A stretch of 64,000 nt of DNA from Flavobacterium circumlabens (GTDB taxonomy: Bacteria > Bacteroidota > Bacteroidia > Flavobacteriales > Flavobacteriaceae): positions 186,001 through 250,000 of the forward strand of contig NZ_SLWA01000007.1 in NCBI RefSeq assembly GCF_004345565.1. The letters are read 5' to 3'. Positions 24,401 to 32,677 of the stretch are shown here, one piece after another. Made by a program: the position numbers and the translations under genes. The notes under the pieces are model-generated. The model had not been told where the DNA came from and ran no database searches. It saw only the letters and a list, made by a program, of their open reading frames with translations. Position 1 is the first letter of the stretch. The number at the start of each line of letters is the position of its first letter.

Positions 24401-26898
24401 GTAAAACTTTGAGTTGCAGTACACCCTTTAGCATCTGTAACAGTTGCTGTATAGGTACCGGCAGTTAGGCCTGAAGCTGTCGCAGCAGTTCCACCGGCAG
24501 GTGACCAGGAATAGCTATATCCTGCAGTTCCACCAATTGCACTTACTGTAGCTGAACCGTTAGAACCTGAATTACAGGACACATTGGTTTGAGCTGCGGC
24601 TGAAGCAACCAGAACAGCTGGTTCTGTAATCGTAAAAGTTTGAGTTGCAGTACATCCTTTAGAATCTGTCACAGTCGCAGTATAAGTACCAGCGGCTAAT
24701 CCTGAAGCTGTTGCAGCCGTTCCGCCAGATGGCGACCAGGAATAGGTATATCCGGCTGTTCCTCCTGTTGCACTTACCGTTGCTGAACCGTTAGTACCTC
24801 CATTGCAGGATACATTGGTTTGGGCAGCTGGTGAGGCTATCAGAACACTCGGCTCAGTAATGGTAAAAGTTTGTGTTGCAGTACATCCGTTGGCATCTGT
24901 AACAGTCGCGGTATAAGTACCAGCGGCTAATCCTGAAGCTGTCGCAGCCGTTCCGCCAGAAGGTGACCAGGAATAGGTATATCCTGCTGTTCCTCCTGTT
25001 GCACTTACCGTTGCCGAACCGTTAGTACCTCCATTGCAGGATACATTGGTTTGGGCTGAAGCCGAAGCTACAAGAGCAGTAGCAGGTTGTGTAATCGTAA
25101 AAACTTGTGTAGCAGTACATCCGTTAGCATCTGTAACGGTAGCGGTATACGTTCCTGCGGCTAGTCCTGAAGCTGTTGCAGCCGTTCCGCCAGATGGGGA
25201 CCAGGAATACGTATAAGAAGGAGTTCCTCCCGTTGCACTTACGGTTGCTGAACCGTTAGTTCCTGAATTACAGGATACATTGGTTTGGGCTGAAGCCGAA
25301 GCTACAAGAGCTGATAAAGGTTGTGTAATGGTAAAAGTTTTAGTGGCCTGACAGCTGTTCGCATCTGTGACAGTTACCGTATAGGTTCCTGCCGCTAATC
25401 CTGAAGCTGTTGCAGCACTTCCTCCTGATGGTGACCAGGAATAGGTATAGGTAGGAGTTCCTCCTGTTGGACTAACAGTAGCTGTACCATTAGTACCATT
25501 AAAACAGGAAACATTAGTTTGAGTCCCTGCAGTAGCATTAAGAGCTACAAGAGGTTGTGTAATTGTAAATGTTCTGGTTGCCTGACAGCTATTTGCGTCT
25601 GTAACAGTTACGGTATAAGCACCCGCAGCCAATCCTGAAGCAGTTGCTCCTGTACCGCCAGATGGGCTCCATGAGTACGTATACGTACCAGTACCTGTTC
25701 CTCCGGATGGGATAACCGTGGCCGTACCATTTGATCCTCCGTTGCACGATACATTTGTACTTGCTCCTGTAGCCAGACTAATAGCTGGTGGTTGTGTTAT
25801 ATTAAAAGGTCTTGTTATCTGAGTTCCTTCAGCATCTGTAACGGTTACAGTGTAATTACCCACAGTTAGTCCTGTAGCACTTGCTCCCGTTCCTCCTGAT
25901 GGTGACCAGGAATAAGAGTAAGAAGTTTTTCCTCCCGTTACATTTACTGTAGCTGTTCCATTTGATCCTCCATTACACGAAACGTTAGTTTGTGGTGTCG
26001 ACGAAGTACTTAAAGCGGCTCCGGTTGTAAAGGTTTGTTCAGCGCCATAACCCGTTCCTCCGGAGTTTTTGGCATAAGCTTTATAGTAAATTAGAGTAGA
26101 GGCAGGAAATAATCCAACCGTATTGGAAAAGATTCCGGTACCAGTACCGATTTGGATTTTATTACTTAGTATCGTAGGGTTTGTTGTGGTTGCCCAAACA
26201 ATTCCTCTTTCTATAGTAGGATCACCGCCGTCGGCGGTTACATTACCGCCAAGTGTTGCTTTTACTGCTCCTACGTTTGAGGCTGCAGCCGTTGTAACAG
26301 TTGGTGCTGATGCGCCATTTGCAAATCTAAAATCATCAACAGCAAAATAATCATAGTTAGTGCTTAATTGAATTTCAAGCTGATCTATGATTACAGCTGT
26401 ATTGTCTGATCCCCCTTCGGTAGCGAAGTTGATTTGTATAAAACCATTACCCGGAAGGGCAGTTCCAATATTAGCACCAGTTGTACTTTTGACAACCGTA
26501 AATTGTGTAGTACCGGCCAGTTTACCTTTAAAAGTAATAGAACCAGGCAGGCCATCACCGGTAACACCTGGAGTAAAAGCAGCATTACCGGCTACATAAA
26601 TCCAAAGACTGCTAAGCTTAAAGCTGCCAGTAGCATCACTGATAGTACCAGACTGACCAAAACCTTCGGGTCCCGCAGAGTCTTGAACCTGAATAAATTT
26701 GCCTGAGCCATTATAACCTCCACTTGCAAGAGGGTAGACTTTAAAGCTAACGTAACTGCTGGTTAAATTAAACGTTTTAGTACCATTTGTAAAACTGCTG
26801 GCATTATTAGTCGCAGTTTCAAATGTTTCGGTAGTTTGGGCCCAAATATGCGGGATCGCAAAAAACAGAAAGATGAATAATAAGTAAAGTTTTTTCAT
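18469..26898 (-). CDS. Giant SprB-repeat adhesin with T9SS type A sorting domain
   Basis: A 2809-residue cell-surface protein. In order: signal peptide (1-20); a jelly-roll-like N domain (about 21-195, ending VDDFRF); an Fn3-like module (about 198-293); 26 SprB-type repeats of 77-78 residues (about 296-2307), each with QTNVSCN, YTYSWSPSGG, GTYTATVTDANGC and FTITEP; a HYR-like module; an MBG-like module (VTYNGSLQ); a cadherin-like stretch; and a C-terminal type A sorting tail (LYPNP ... KTLKVLVK). Type A tails direct export by the type IX system. Function is probably adhesion or gliding, by analogy to SprB, which carries a type B tail and is larger. Repeats are 60-95% alike, so length should vary between strains. 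Confidence 0.9.
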   Translation of the reverse strand: MKKLYLLFIFLFFAIPHIWAQTTETFETATNNASSFTNGTKTFNLTSSYVSFKVYPLASGGYNGSGKFIQVQDSAGPEGFGQSGTISDATGSFKLSSLWIYVAGNAAFTPGVTGDGLPGSITFKGKLAGTTQFTVVKSTTGANIGTALPGNGFIQINFATEGGSDNTAVIIDQLEIQLSTNYDYFAVDDFRFANGASAPTVTTAAASNVGAVKATLGGNVTADGGDPTIERGIVWATTTNPTILSNKIQIGTGTGIFSNTVGLFPASTLIYYKAYAKNSGGTGYGAEQTFTTGAALSTSSTPQTNVSCNGGSNGTATVNVTGGKTSYSYSWSPSGGTGASATGLTVGNYTVTVTDAEGTQITRPFNITQPPAISLATGASTNVSCNGGSNGTATVIPSGGTGTGTYTYSWSPSGGTGATASGLAAGAYTVTVTDANSCQATRTFTITQPLVALNATAGTQTNVSCFNGTNGTATVSPTGGTPTYTYSWSPSGGSAATASGLAAGTYTVTVTDANSCQATKTFTITQPLSALVASASAQTNVSCNSGTNGSATVSATGGTPSYTYSWSPSGGTAATASGLAAGTYTATVTDANGCTATQVFTITQPATALVASASAQTNVSCNGGTNGSATVSATGGTAGYTYSWSPSGGTAATASGLAAGTYTATVTDANGCTATQTFTITEPSVLIASPAAQTNVSCNGGTNGSATVSATGGTAGYTYSWSPSGGTAATASGLAAGTYTATVTDSKGCTATQTFTITEPAVLVASAAAQTNVSCNSGSNGSATVSAIGGTAGYSYSWSPAGGTAATASGLTAGTYTATVTDAKGCTATQSFTITEPATALTASPTAQTNISCNGGTNGSATVSGTGGTGTYTYSWAPAGGTAATASGLTAGTYTVTITDANGCTTTQTFTLTEPTVLVASPAAQTNVSCNSGSNGSATVSATGGTIGYTYSWSPSGGTAATASGLTAGTYTATVTDANGCTATQSFTITEPTVLVASASAQTNVSCNSGSNGSATVSATGGTAGYTYSWSPSGGTAATASGLTAGTYTATVTDANGCTATQSFTLTEPTILVASPAAQTNVSCNSGSNGSATVSATGGTGTYTYSWSPSGGTAATASGLTAGTYTVTVTDANSCIATQTFTITEPATALTAVPVAQTNIACNSGATGSATVSATGGTPGYTYSWSPSGGTAATATGLTAGTYIATITDANGCTATQSFTITEPATALTASAAAQTNVSCNSGSNGSATVSATGGTAGYTYSWSPSGGTAATASGLTAGTYIATVTDANGCTATQTFTITEPTVLIASAAAQTNVSCNSGSNGSATVSTTGGTAGYTYSWAPSGGTADTASGLTAGTYTVTVTDANGCTATQSFTITEPTILVASAAAQTNVSCNSGSNGSATVSATGGTGTYTYVWSPSGGTADTASGLTAGTYTATVTDANGCTATQTFTITEPATALTALPVAQTNVSCNSGSNGSATVSATGGTPGYTYSWSPSGGTADTATGLTAGTYTATITDANGCTATQSFTITEPATALTASPVAQTNVSCNSGSNGSATVSATGGTPGYTYSWSPSGGTADTATGLTAGTYTATVTDANGCTATQSFTITEPTVLIASAGAQTNVSCNSGSNGSATVIATGGTSGYTYSWSPSGGTADTATGLTAGTYTATVTDANGCTATQSFTITEPTVLIASPVAQTNVSCNSGSNGSATVSATGGTAGYTYLWSPSGETADTATGLTAGTYTATVTDANGCTATQTFTITEPATALTASPVAQTNASCNGGTNGSATVSATGGTAGYTYSWSPSGGTAATATGLTAGTYTATVTDANGCTATQSFTITEPTVLIASPVAQTNVSCNSGSNGSATVSAAGGTSGYTYSWAPAGGTADTATGLSSGTYTATVTDANGCTATQSFTITEPGVLTASAGAQTNVSCNSGSNGSATVIAAGGTTGYTYSWSPSGGTADTATGLSAGTYTVIVTDANGCTATQSFTITEPSVLTASAGTQINVSCNSGANGSATVIAAGGTTGYTYSWSPSGGTADTATGLSAGTYTATVTDANGCTATQTFTITEPNVLTAADGGQTNVTCNSGSNGSATVIAAGGTGTYTYAWSPSGGTAATATGLSEGTYTVTVTDANGCTAIQSFTITQPQALLATPLIQTNVSCNGGTNGSASVLASRGTGGYTYSWAPYGGTAATATGLVAGTYTITVTDAVGCTATQSFTITEPQPLTATFTQTNVSCVGGADASATVIPAGGATPYTYAWSPSGGTAATASGLAAGTYTVTVTDGNGCTATNIIVISTNPDTTAPVPNVANLPAITNSCAVLAAEIAVPTATDNCAGTITATTSSPLNYTSAGTYVIIWSYDDGHGNIATQNQTVTVTASPLDQVTFTDTAVTYNGSLQTLAVAGLPIGATVSYSMTPATGNANSAIDAGVYTITAVVSPAPGMVNCSPVTLTAELTINKAAQTITFAPIPVKTLGANNTFNLGATASSGLPVTYSFTYTSALPPATVTPAGLVTMLRTGQGIITANQAGDANYLPAVGVAQTLTILNSNADITQITIGGVVYNNPPLVINYLLECGEQNLTVAIVNDANATITPSANFTIPMPKAGIYNQPITVTSEDGSVVKNYMLVIEKPFGFYDIVKMKFNNTLLVNNNPLTNGGYEFVAYEWYKNGVLIGTGQYYSAGNSQNNTLDPTADYKVKVTTKDGKVLQTCSDKIVLQNSFQAKLYPNPIEKGKVVTVEADFPEDEIKDMQISLYSVSGQLVKTLKSSTVKTEVQLPENSDGNMFVVVIETASFRKTLKVLVK
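19980..26013 (-). repeat. 26 tandem in-frame repeats of about 232 bp
   Basis: The central 6 kb of the adhesin gene consists of 26 consecutive units of 231-237 bp encoding SprB repeats. Units 9-19 are nearly the same, whereas the outermost ones (1-3 and 24-26) have drifted, the usual sign of expansion and homogenisation from the middle. Open frames on the plus strand here are antisense by-products. Confidence 0.95.
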
Positions 26899-26995
26899 AA
26901 TTCATTGAGATTAAATTGATCGGATAGTATTGTTGCATTATATTTTTAACTTATATTTCTCCCTTAAAAAAAAGAGATTCTTAAAGTTGTAAAGT

Positions 26996-28009
26996 ATGTA
27001 TAAAGAGGAACTTGCATTTATTGTTAAATCTATCATCGCATCAGAGACTATTCATGAACATGTAAAGTGGGCGGAACAGCTTTCTGTTTTTTACAAAAAA
27101 ACGGCGACAAATAAGAATCCGGAAAATAATGAAACCCTTATAAAAGGTGGTTTTGCTTTATCCAGTTCGGGCGCTGCCGATTGTGTTGATGATTATTTGC
27201 GTACCATTTTCTTTATAAAAGGCATTTACAAAGCTTTAACGAAATTGAGTTTAGATTTTCCGGAGAGAAGCATTAATATCCTTTATGCAGGATGTGGCCC
27301 CTACGCAACATTAATTCTGCCTTTGCTTCCATTATTGAATAAAGATAGAATTAAGGCTGTTTTAATAGACATCAACGCCGAATCCATACAATCGGTACAT
27401 AATCTCTTATCCATTATCGGTCTCGAGGAGTATGATTTGCAGCTAATAGAAGCAAATGCTATTACTTACACCAAACCAACAGATTTTGTGATCGATCTTG
27501 CTATTACAGAAACCATGCATTATGCACTTACCCGTGAGCCTCAGGTCGCCATTACAAAAAACATAGTCAGACAATTGACTTCTGATGCCATCCTGATTCC
27601 CGAAGAAATAAGAATTGATCTCGTCTATACCTTTTTTGCTTATGAGCCGTATCTTAAAAATACTCTAGAAGTAAAGGGCCGCAACGAAATGCAGCCCTAT
27701 ACTGATCATGTATTTGTTGATAGATTATTTACAATAAACAAAGAACATTTTGACAGAAAAGAGAGTAGCTCAAAATTTGAAAGCTGCTTTTATAAACTGC
27801 CGGACAATTTTAGTAACCACCCTGACGTATGCATTTTTACAGAGATTAAGATATTTGAGGATATGGAGTTAAAAACTGCCGAATCCTATATCACAAATCC
27901 CTTTTGTGTTGTATCAATGTATGGTCTTAGTGCTTACTCTGAAATTCAGTTAGTCTATGATTATAGTGAAATTCCACAATGGTCATATAACTTAAAAGAA
28001 AGAGCGTGA
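26996..28009 (+). CDS. SAM-dependent methyltransferase-like protein
   Basis: A 337-residue protein with a class I methyltransferase core. INILYAGCGPYATLILPLL (motif I GCGP core at about 99-110) and AVLIDINAES (acidic end of strand 2) bind S-adenosylmethionine. FVIDLAITETMHYALTREPQ resembles the double-E/SEWMGY region of arginine-type methyltransferases, with ITETMHY in that place. No signal peptide or membrane helix. The target is unknown. It is divergent from the giant adhesin and converges on the tail-collar gene with only 3 bp between the two stops. A protein-modifying role is one possibility. Confidence 0.65.
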   Translation: MYKEELAFIVKSIIASETIHEHVKWAEQLSVFYKKTATNKNPENNETLIKGGFALSSSGAADCVDDYLRTIFFIKGIYKALTKLSLDFPERSINILYAGCGPYATLILPLLPLLNKDRIKAVLIDINAESIQSVHNLLSIIGLEEYDLQLIEANAITYTKPTDFVIDLAITETMHYALTREPQVAITKNIVRQLTSDAILIPEEIRIDLVYTFFAYEPYLKNTLEVKGRNEMQPYTDHVFVDRLFTINKEHFDRKESSSKFESCFYKLPDNFSNHPDVCIFTEIKIFEDMELKTAESYITNPFCVVSMYGLSAYSEIQLVYDYSEIPQWSYNLKERA

Positions 28010-28012
28010 GGT

Positions 28013-28567
28013 TTAGTTTCTGGTTGGAAAAATACCTTCAAGACAAATAATATAAGTTAAAGCCAAATAAGGCTGCATTATGGATACCGGTATATTATTT
28101 CCTGTTGCACCGGTAACAATGCTGGTTGTCAGATTAACATTCGGAGTAGATGTAGCAAAACCTAAAGTAGGTGCAAAAGCTCTTGCTACTATTGATCCGG
28201 GTGTAGCTATAGAAGCTCCTGCTATCGGTACCGCATCAGTTGAATTCGCACTGCTTACTGCTAAAGTACCAGGACCGGCATGAACGTGAGCTGGCAAATT
28301 GCTTGTTAAAAGACTTACAGTTGGAGTACCTGCAACCTCACCCAAAACATAATTTGACCCACCACCATTTCCTGAACCAATAGCTACTGATCCCTGTAAA
28401 TTCGGTAATGCAAATGTAGTTTGTCCATTTCCTCCGTACGTAGTACCTAAAATTGAAAATAAAGCACTATTCTGAGCAATAGACATTATTTGTCCGTTAC
28501 AAAGCGCCCAGCCTCTTGGTGCGAAATTTCCTGCAAAAAGTTTTACAACTCCTATGAATTCTTCCAT
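28013..28567 (-). CDS. Phage tail-collar (microcystin-dependent/MdpB-like) protein
   Basis: A 184-residue protein. FIGVVKLFAGNFAPRGWALCNGQ is the hallmark opening (GNFAPRGWALCNGQ core) of the tail-collar domain, followed by LFSILGTTYGGNGQTTFALPNL (GTTYGGNGQTTFALPNL core) and a C-terminal IMQPYLALTYIICLEGIFP (PYLALTYIICLEGIFP core). The middle is Gly/Ala/Ser/Thr-rich. Free-standing copies in Bacteroidota are not tied to prophages; no other phage genes are present here. Function unknown, perhaps a secreted fibre-like protein. It faces the methyltransferase-like gene tail to tail. Confidence 0.85.
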   Translation of the reverse strand: MEEFIGVVKLFAGNFAPRGWALCNGQIMSIAQNSALFSILGTTYGGNGQTTFALPNLQGSVAIGSGNGGGSNYVLGEVAGTPTVSLLTSNLPAHVHAGPGTLAVSSANSTDAVPIAGASIATPGSIVARAFAPTLGFATSTPNVNLTTSIVTGATGNNIPVSIMQPYLALTYIICLEGIFPTRN

Positions 28568-29260
28568 AATAAAAATTGATTAAATTAATTAATAATAGTT
28601 TTGTTTAGTTTATGTAACAAATCTACCTTATTGACCACTTTTAAGAGCACGTAGAAATACCTGTTTTTGTAGTCAAATTGGCCTTTAGAATAATTTAGTT
28701 TAAAGTTAATTGATTCTAAATGAGTTCAGTCCGTTTTTAATATTTTTTTTTATTAATTTTTTTCCTATATTTTTACGCGACCCTTACAATAAGCAGGAAG
28801 TACTTTTTCGAATGAAAAAAAAAGACAGAGGGAGCGACTTAAAAGTGAAGAAATTGAGAAAATATTAGAGGTCGTGGTAAACTAAAAAAATAACAATCAC
28901 ATTCATTTTAGCAATTTTCAAAATTTAGATTGCCTTATAACTGTGGCACATTTGCATAATTACGGAATGGAACAAAACAACAGCAACTTTACTGCTTAAG
29001 AAAATACCAGAGCGACTCAATTATAAAATAAATCTTATATAATATTTTCATTAATAGAGTTTTAATAAAAAATAATGTACCTTGTACATAAGAAAAATCT
29101 CAATTAACCAGACGATCCTAATTTGGAATGATGAAAAAGTAGTTTTTTGCCAGCGTTTAATAGTTGCCTTAAACTTGAATAATTCCCTATATAGATCATG
29201 TTATTCTAAATAAAAATTTAGAACAGAATATAAAGCTGTTAATTTTAAAAATTACTGGAT
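28568..29260. other. 693-bp intergenic region before sdhC
   Basis: Very AT-rich. It holds the unmapped promoters of the tail-collar gene (minus) and sdhCAB (plus). Two tiny plus-strand frames begin with ATG (28812, 18 codons, MKKKDRGSDLKVKKLRKY; and 28967, 10 codons), but neither has coding evidence. No tRNA, terminator or repeat was recognised. Confidence 0.5.
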
Positions 29261-29911
29261 ATGAATACATTAACAAGGAAGATTATAATGTGTCTTACCG
29301 GTTTGTTTCTCTGCTTTTTTCTCATTATCCATTTTTTAGGGAACCTGCAGCTCTTTTTGCCCGCTGAAGAAGCTCAGAAGAGTTTTAATGCCTATTCGCA
29401 CTTTCTTTCGGGAAACCCTTTTATAAAAATCATATCGTACGGACTTTATGCCTGCATTATCGCGCACGCTTTGGATGCACTGTACATTACAATTCAAAAC
29501 AAAAAATCCGGAGGGGCCTTTAAACACGATAAACGCGATCGCGCCAGCAAGTGGTATACCCGTAATATGGGAATTTTAGGCTTTGTGATTTTACTTTTTC
29601 TGGTATTGCATTTTCAAAACTTTTGGTACTACTACAAGTTTGGATCCTTGTCTCTGGATCAGTCCGGAAATAAAGATTTGTATACTCTGGTCGTGATTTC
29701 TTTTCAGCAATGGTGGATTGTACTTATTTATGTACTATCAATGTTAGCACTGTTTTATCATCTGGTGCATGGTGTGCATAGTGCAACCCGTACGCTGGGA
29801 GTTTTTCATCCAAAATATGTTCGCTGGATACAGAAAACAGGAGTGCTTTATGCTGTTGTTATTTGTTTGGGTTTTGCTTTAATGCCAATTTATATCTATT
29901 TCACTTATTAA
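29261..29911 (+). CDS. sdhC: Succinate dehydrogenase/fumarate reductase cytochrome b subunit
   Basis: A 216-residue membrane anchor of complex II, b558 type with five predicted helices. Helix-borne His residues (IIHFLGN, IIAHALDA, VLHFQNFW, HLVHGVHSA) fit di-haem ligation. It passes electrons from the iron-sulfur subunit to menaquinone. The single-subunit anchor followed by A and B is the standard Bacteroidota arrangement. sdhA starts 12 bp downstream. Confidence 0.93.
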   Translation: MNTLTRKIIMCLTGLFLCFFLIIHFLGNLQLFLPAEEAQKSFNAYSHFLSGNPFIKIISYGLYACIIAHALDALYITIQNKKSGGAFKHDKRDRASKWYTRNMGILGFVILLFLVLHFQNFWYYYKFGSLSLDQSGNKDLYTLVVISFQQWWIVLIYVLSMLALFYHLVHGVHSATRTLGVFHPKYVRWIQKTGVLYAVVICLGFALMPIYIYFTY

Positions 29912-29922
29912 AATCAGTTGCT

Positions 29923-31839
29923 ATGAAATTGGACGCTAAAATACCGGAAGGGCCACTGGAAGAGAAATGGTCTGTTTATAAGAGAACAGCTAAAATTGTA
30001 AATCCGGCAAATCGAAAAAAGCTCGATGTCATTGTTATTGGTACAGGTCTTGCCGGAAGTTCAGTTGCCGCTTCCTTAGGAGAAATGGGGTACAATGTAA
30101 AATCATTTTGTTTTCAGGATAGTGCCAGAAGAGCACATTCTGTTGCAGCACAGGGCGGTGTAAATGCCGCTAAAAATTACAAAAATGACGGAGACAGCGT
30201 TTACAGAATGTTTATGGATACAATCAAAGGCGGTGATTTTAGAGCAAGGGAAGGCAATGTCTACAGAATGGCAGAATGTTCCCTAAATCTTATCGATCAG
30301 GCGGTAGCCCAGGGCGTTCCGTTCGGAAGGGAATATGGCGGATATCTCAATAACCGTTCATTTGGCGGCGTTCAGGTAAGCCGTACCTTTTATTCGAGAG
30401 GACAAACAGGGCAGCAGCTGTTATTGGGCGCTTATCAGGCCTTGATGAGACAAGTCAGTAAAGGAACTGTAAACCTTGCGGCAAAACACGAATTATTAGA
30501 TGTGGTTTTAATAGAAGGAAAAGCGAGAGGTGTCATTATTCGAAATTTAGATACAGGAGCAATTGAAAGTCATGCCGCCCATGCAGTTGTACTGGCAACC
30601 GGAGGTTATGGTAAAATATATTTTCTTTCGACATTGGCAATGGGATGCAACGGATCGGCAATCTGGAGAGCGCACAAAAAAGGAGCTTTAATGGCTAGTC
30701 CGAGCTGGATACAGATTCACCCGACATCTTTGCCGCAATCCGGAGATTACCAGTCTAAATTGACACTGATGTCGGAATCCCTAAGAAATGACGGACGAAT
30801 CTGGGTACCGCTCAAAGCAGATGATACCCGAAAACCAAATGATATTCCGGAAGCAGAAAGAGATTATTACCTCGAAAGACGATATCCTTCTTTCGGTAAT
30901 CTGGCGCCGCGGGATATTGCTTCACGAGCCGCAAAAGAACGCATTGATGCCGGTTTCGGAATTGGCCCGTTAAAAAATGCCGTCTATCTGGATTTTTCAA
31001 AAGCAATACACAATCTCGGAAAAGATAATATTAAGGAAAAATATGGAAATCTGTTTGATATGTATTATAAGATAACAGGTTACGATGCCTATCAGGAACC
31101 CATGATGATTTCGCCATCGGCACATTTTTCTATGGGAGGTCTTTGGGTTGATTATGAGCTCATGACTACCATTCCGGGTTTATTTGCCTTAGGGGAAGCA
31201 AATTTTGCAGACCATGGCGCGAACAGGTTAGGGGCCAATTCACTTTTGCAGGCTTCGGTCGATGGTTATTTTATTGCGCCTTACACGATCGCCAATTACC
31301 TGTCAGATGAAGTTAAAACGGGTAAAATAAGTACAGATCATCCGGCCTTTCAGGAAGCGGAGGAGGCCGTAAAAAAACAAATTCAGCAATTAATTGACAT
31401 AAATGGAAACCGTACTGTAGACAATTATCATAAAACGCTTGGTAAGATTTTATACGATTATTGCGGATTGGCGCGCAAAGAAGCAGGTCTTTTATATGCC
31501 ATAGAAGAAATACGAAAACTGAAGGAAGATTTTTATCAAAACGTAAAAGTGCCAGGAAATGGTAGTCAAATGAATGCGGAACTCGAAAAAGCCGGAAGAA
31601 TGGCAGATTATTTTGAAATAGGAGAACTGATGTGTTTTGATGCACTAACGAGAAAGGAATCCTGTGGAGCCCATTTTAGGGAAGAATACCAGACAGCCGA
31701 CGGAGAAGCTTTGCGAAATGATGCTGAATATCAGTTTATTTCCGCCTGGGAATGGAAAGGAGATACTACCGAGCCAATCCTTCATAAGGAAGCTTTAATT
31801 TTTGAAACCGTGCAACCAACTGTTCGCAGTTATAAATAA
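29923..31839 (+). CDS. sdhA: Succinate dehydrogenase/fumarate reductase flavoprotein subunit
   Basis: A 638-residue flavoprotein that interconverts succinate and fumarate. VIVIGTGLAGSSVAASLGE (GTGLAGSS core) is the FAD-binding loop, HSVAAQGGVNAAKNY includes the FAD-attaching His, HPTSLPQ and RLGANSLLQASVDGY (RLGANSLLQA core) are active-site and FAD-binding parts, and MGGLWVDYE lies in the capping region. The frame is open 20 codons further upstream inside sdhC, but MKLDAKIPEGPLEEKW at 29923 is the natural start, 12 bp after the sdhC stop. Central operon gene of sdhCAB. Confidence 0.95.
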   Translation: MKLDAKIPEGPLEEKWSVYKRTAKIVNPANRKKLDVIVIGTGLAGSSVAASLGEMGYNVKSFCFQDSARRAHSVAAQGGVNAAKNYKNDGDSVYRMFMDTIKGGDFRAREGNVYRMAECSLNLIDQAVAQGVPFGREYGGYLNNRSFGGVQVSRTFYSRGQTGQQLLLGAYQALMRQVSKGTVNLAAKHELLDVVLIEGKARGVIIRNLDTGAIESHAAHAVVLATGGYGKIYFLSTLAMGCNGSAIWRAHKKGALMASPSWIQIHPTSLPQSGDYQSKLTLMSESLRNDGRIWVPLKADDTRKPNDIPEAERDYYLERRYPSFGNLAPRDIASRAAKERIDAGFGIGPLKNAVYLDFSKAIHNLGKDNIKEKYGNLFDMYYKITGYDAYQEPMMISPSAHFSMGGLWVDYELMTTIPGLFALGEANFADHGANRLGANSLLQASVDGYFIAPYTIANYLSDEVKTGKISTDHPAFQEAEEAVKKQIQQLIDINGNRTVDNYHKTLGKILYDYCGLARKEAGLLYAIEEIRKLKEDFYQNVKVPGNGSQMNAELEKAGRMADYFEIGELMCFDALTRKESCGAHFREEYQTADGEALRNDAEYQFISAWEWKGDTTEPILHKEALIFETVQPTVRSYK

Positions 31840-31847
31840 CAACAGCA

Positions 31848-32594
31848 ATGAAACTACATCTTAAAATATGGAGACAAAAGAATGCTGAAACTACAGGTAA
31901 ATTAGTTGATTATACGGTAGAAGATGTAAATCCGCACATGTCTTTTCTTGAAATGCTGGATCATCTCAATGAAAAATTGATTTTAGCCGACGATGAACCG
32001 GTGGAATTTGATCACGATTGCCGCGAAGGCATTTGTGGGCAATGCGGTATAATGATTAACGGAATAGCGCACGGACCATTGAAAAACACCACTACCTGCC
32101 AATTACACATGCGGGAGTTTAAGGACGGAGATAAGATTTTTATCGAACCTTTTCAAACAGCCGTTTTTTCGGTTAGAAAAGATCTTAAAGTAGACAGAAG
32201 CGCATTCGATCGTATTATTTCGGCCGGAGGTTTTGTTTCCGTCAATACAGGCCAGGCTCCCGAAGCCAATACAACCAGAATAACGCATGATACTACTGAA
32301 GCAGCTTTTGATTCCGCGGCCTGTATTGGTTGTGGGGCCTGTGTAGCCACTTGTAAAAACGGAAGCGCTGTACTTTTTACTGCTGCGAAAATCTCCCAAT
32401 TGGCTCAGCTGCCACAAGGCAGGGAAGAACGAACCCTTCGCGTTTTCAATATGGTGAAACAAATGGATGAAGAAGGTTTTGGAAATTGTTCGAATACAGA
32501 AGCCTGTCAGATAGAGTGTCCGCAAAATATTTCAGTATTAAATATTGCAAGAATGAATTATGAGTACAATCGGGCACGAATATTGAGAAAGTAA
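31848..32594 (+). CDS. sdhB: Succinate dehydrogenase/fumarate reductase iron-sulfur subunit
   Basis: A 248-residue iron-sulfur subunit. CREGICGQCG and the later Cys in TTCQLHM bind the 2Fe-2S cluster; CIGCGACVATCKNG, with CSNTEACQIECPQN, provides ligands for the 4Fe-4S and 3Fe-4S clusters. It carries electrons from SdhA to the b558 anchor. It starts 9 bp after sdhA and ends the three-gene operon. Confidence 0.95.
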   Translation: MKLHLKIWRQKNAETTGKLVDYTVEDVNPHMSFLEMLDHLNEKLILADDEPVEFDHDCREGICGQCGIMINGIAHGPLKNTTTCQLHMREFKDGDKIFIEPFQTAVFSVRKDLKVDRSAFDRIISAGGFVSVNTGQAPEANTTRITHDTTEAAFDSAACIGCGACVATCKNGSAVLFTAAKISQLAQLPQGREERTLRVFNMVKQMDEEGFGNCSNTEACQIECPQNISVLNIARMNYEYNRARILRK

Positions 32595-32677
32595 TTCTTA
32601 GAAAATACTTTTTAGAATTTTCTAACCTGATTTTAATCTTCAAAAAACAAAAATTATTAATTTAAAAACACATTTTT

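Noticed and set aside
19980..26013. Regular repeats considered as a CRISPR array
   Set aside because: Units are about 232 bp, in frame, with no short-repeat/unique-spacer pattern and no cas genes.
19388..26706. Several plus-strand frames of 60-105 codons inside the adhesin gene
   Set aside because: They are antisense by-products of the repetitive, Thr/Ala/Val-coding repeats and recur with the repeat period.
28013..28567. Tail-collar protein considered as evidence of a prophage
   Set aside because: No capsid, terminase, integrase or other tail genes are nearby; stand-alone collar-domain genes are common in Bacteroidota.
28812..28868. An 18-codon Lys-rich frame in the spacer before sdhC
   Set aside because: Too short, with no promoter, conservation or ribosome-site evidence.
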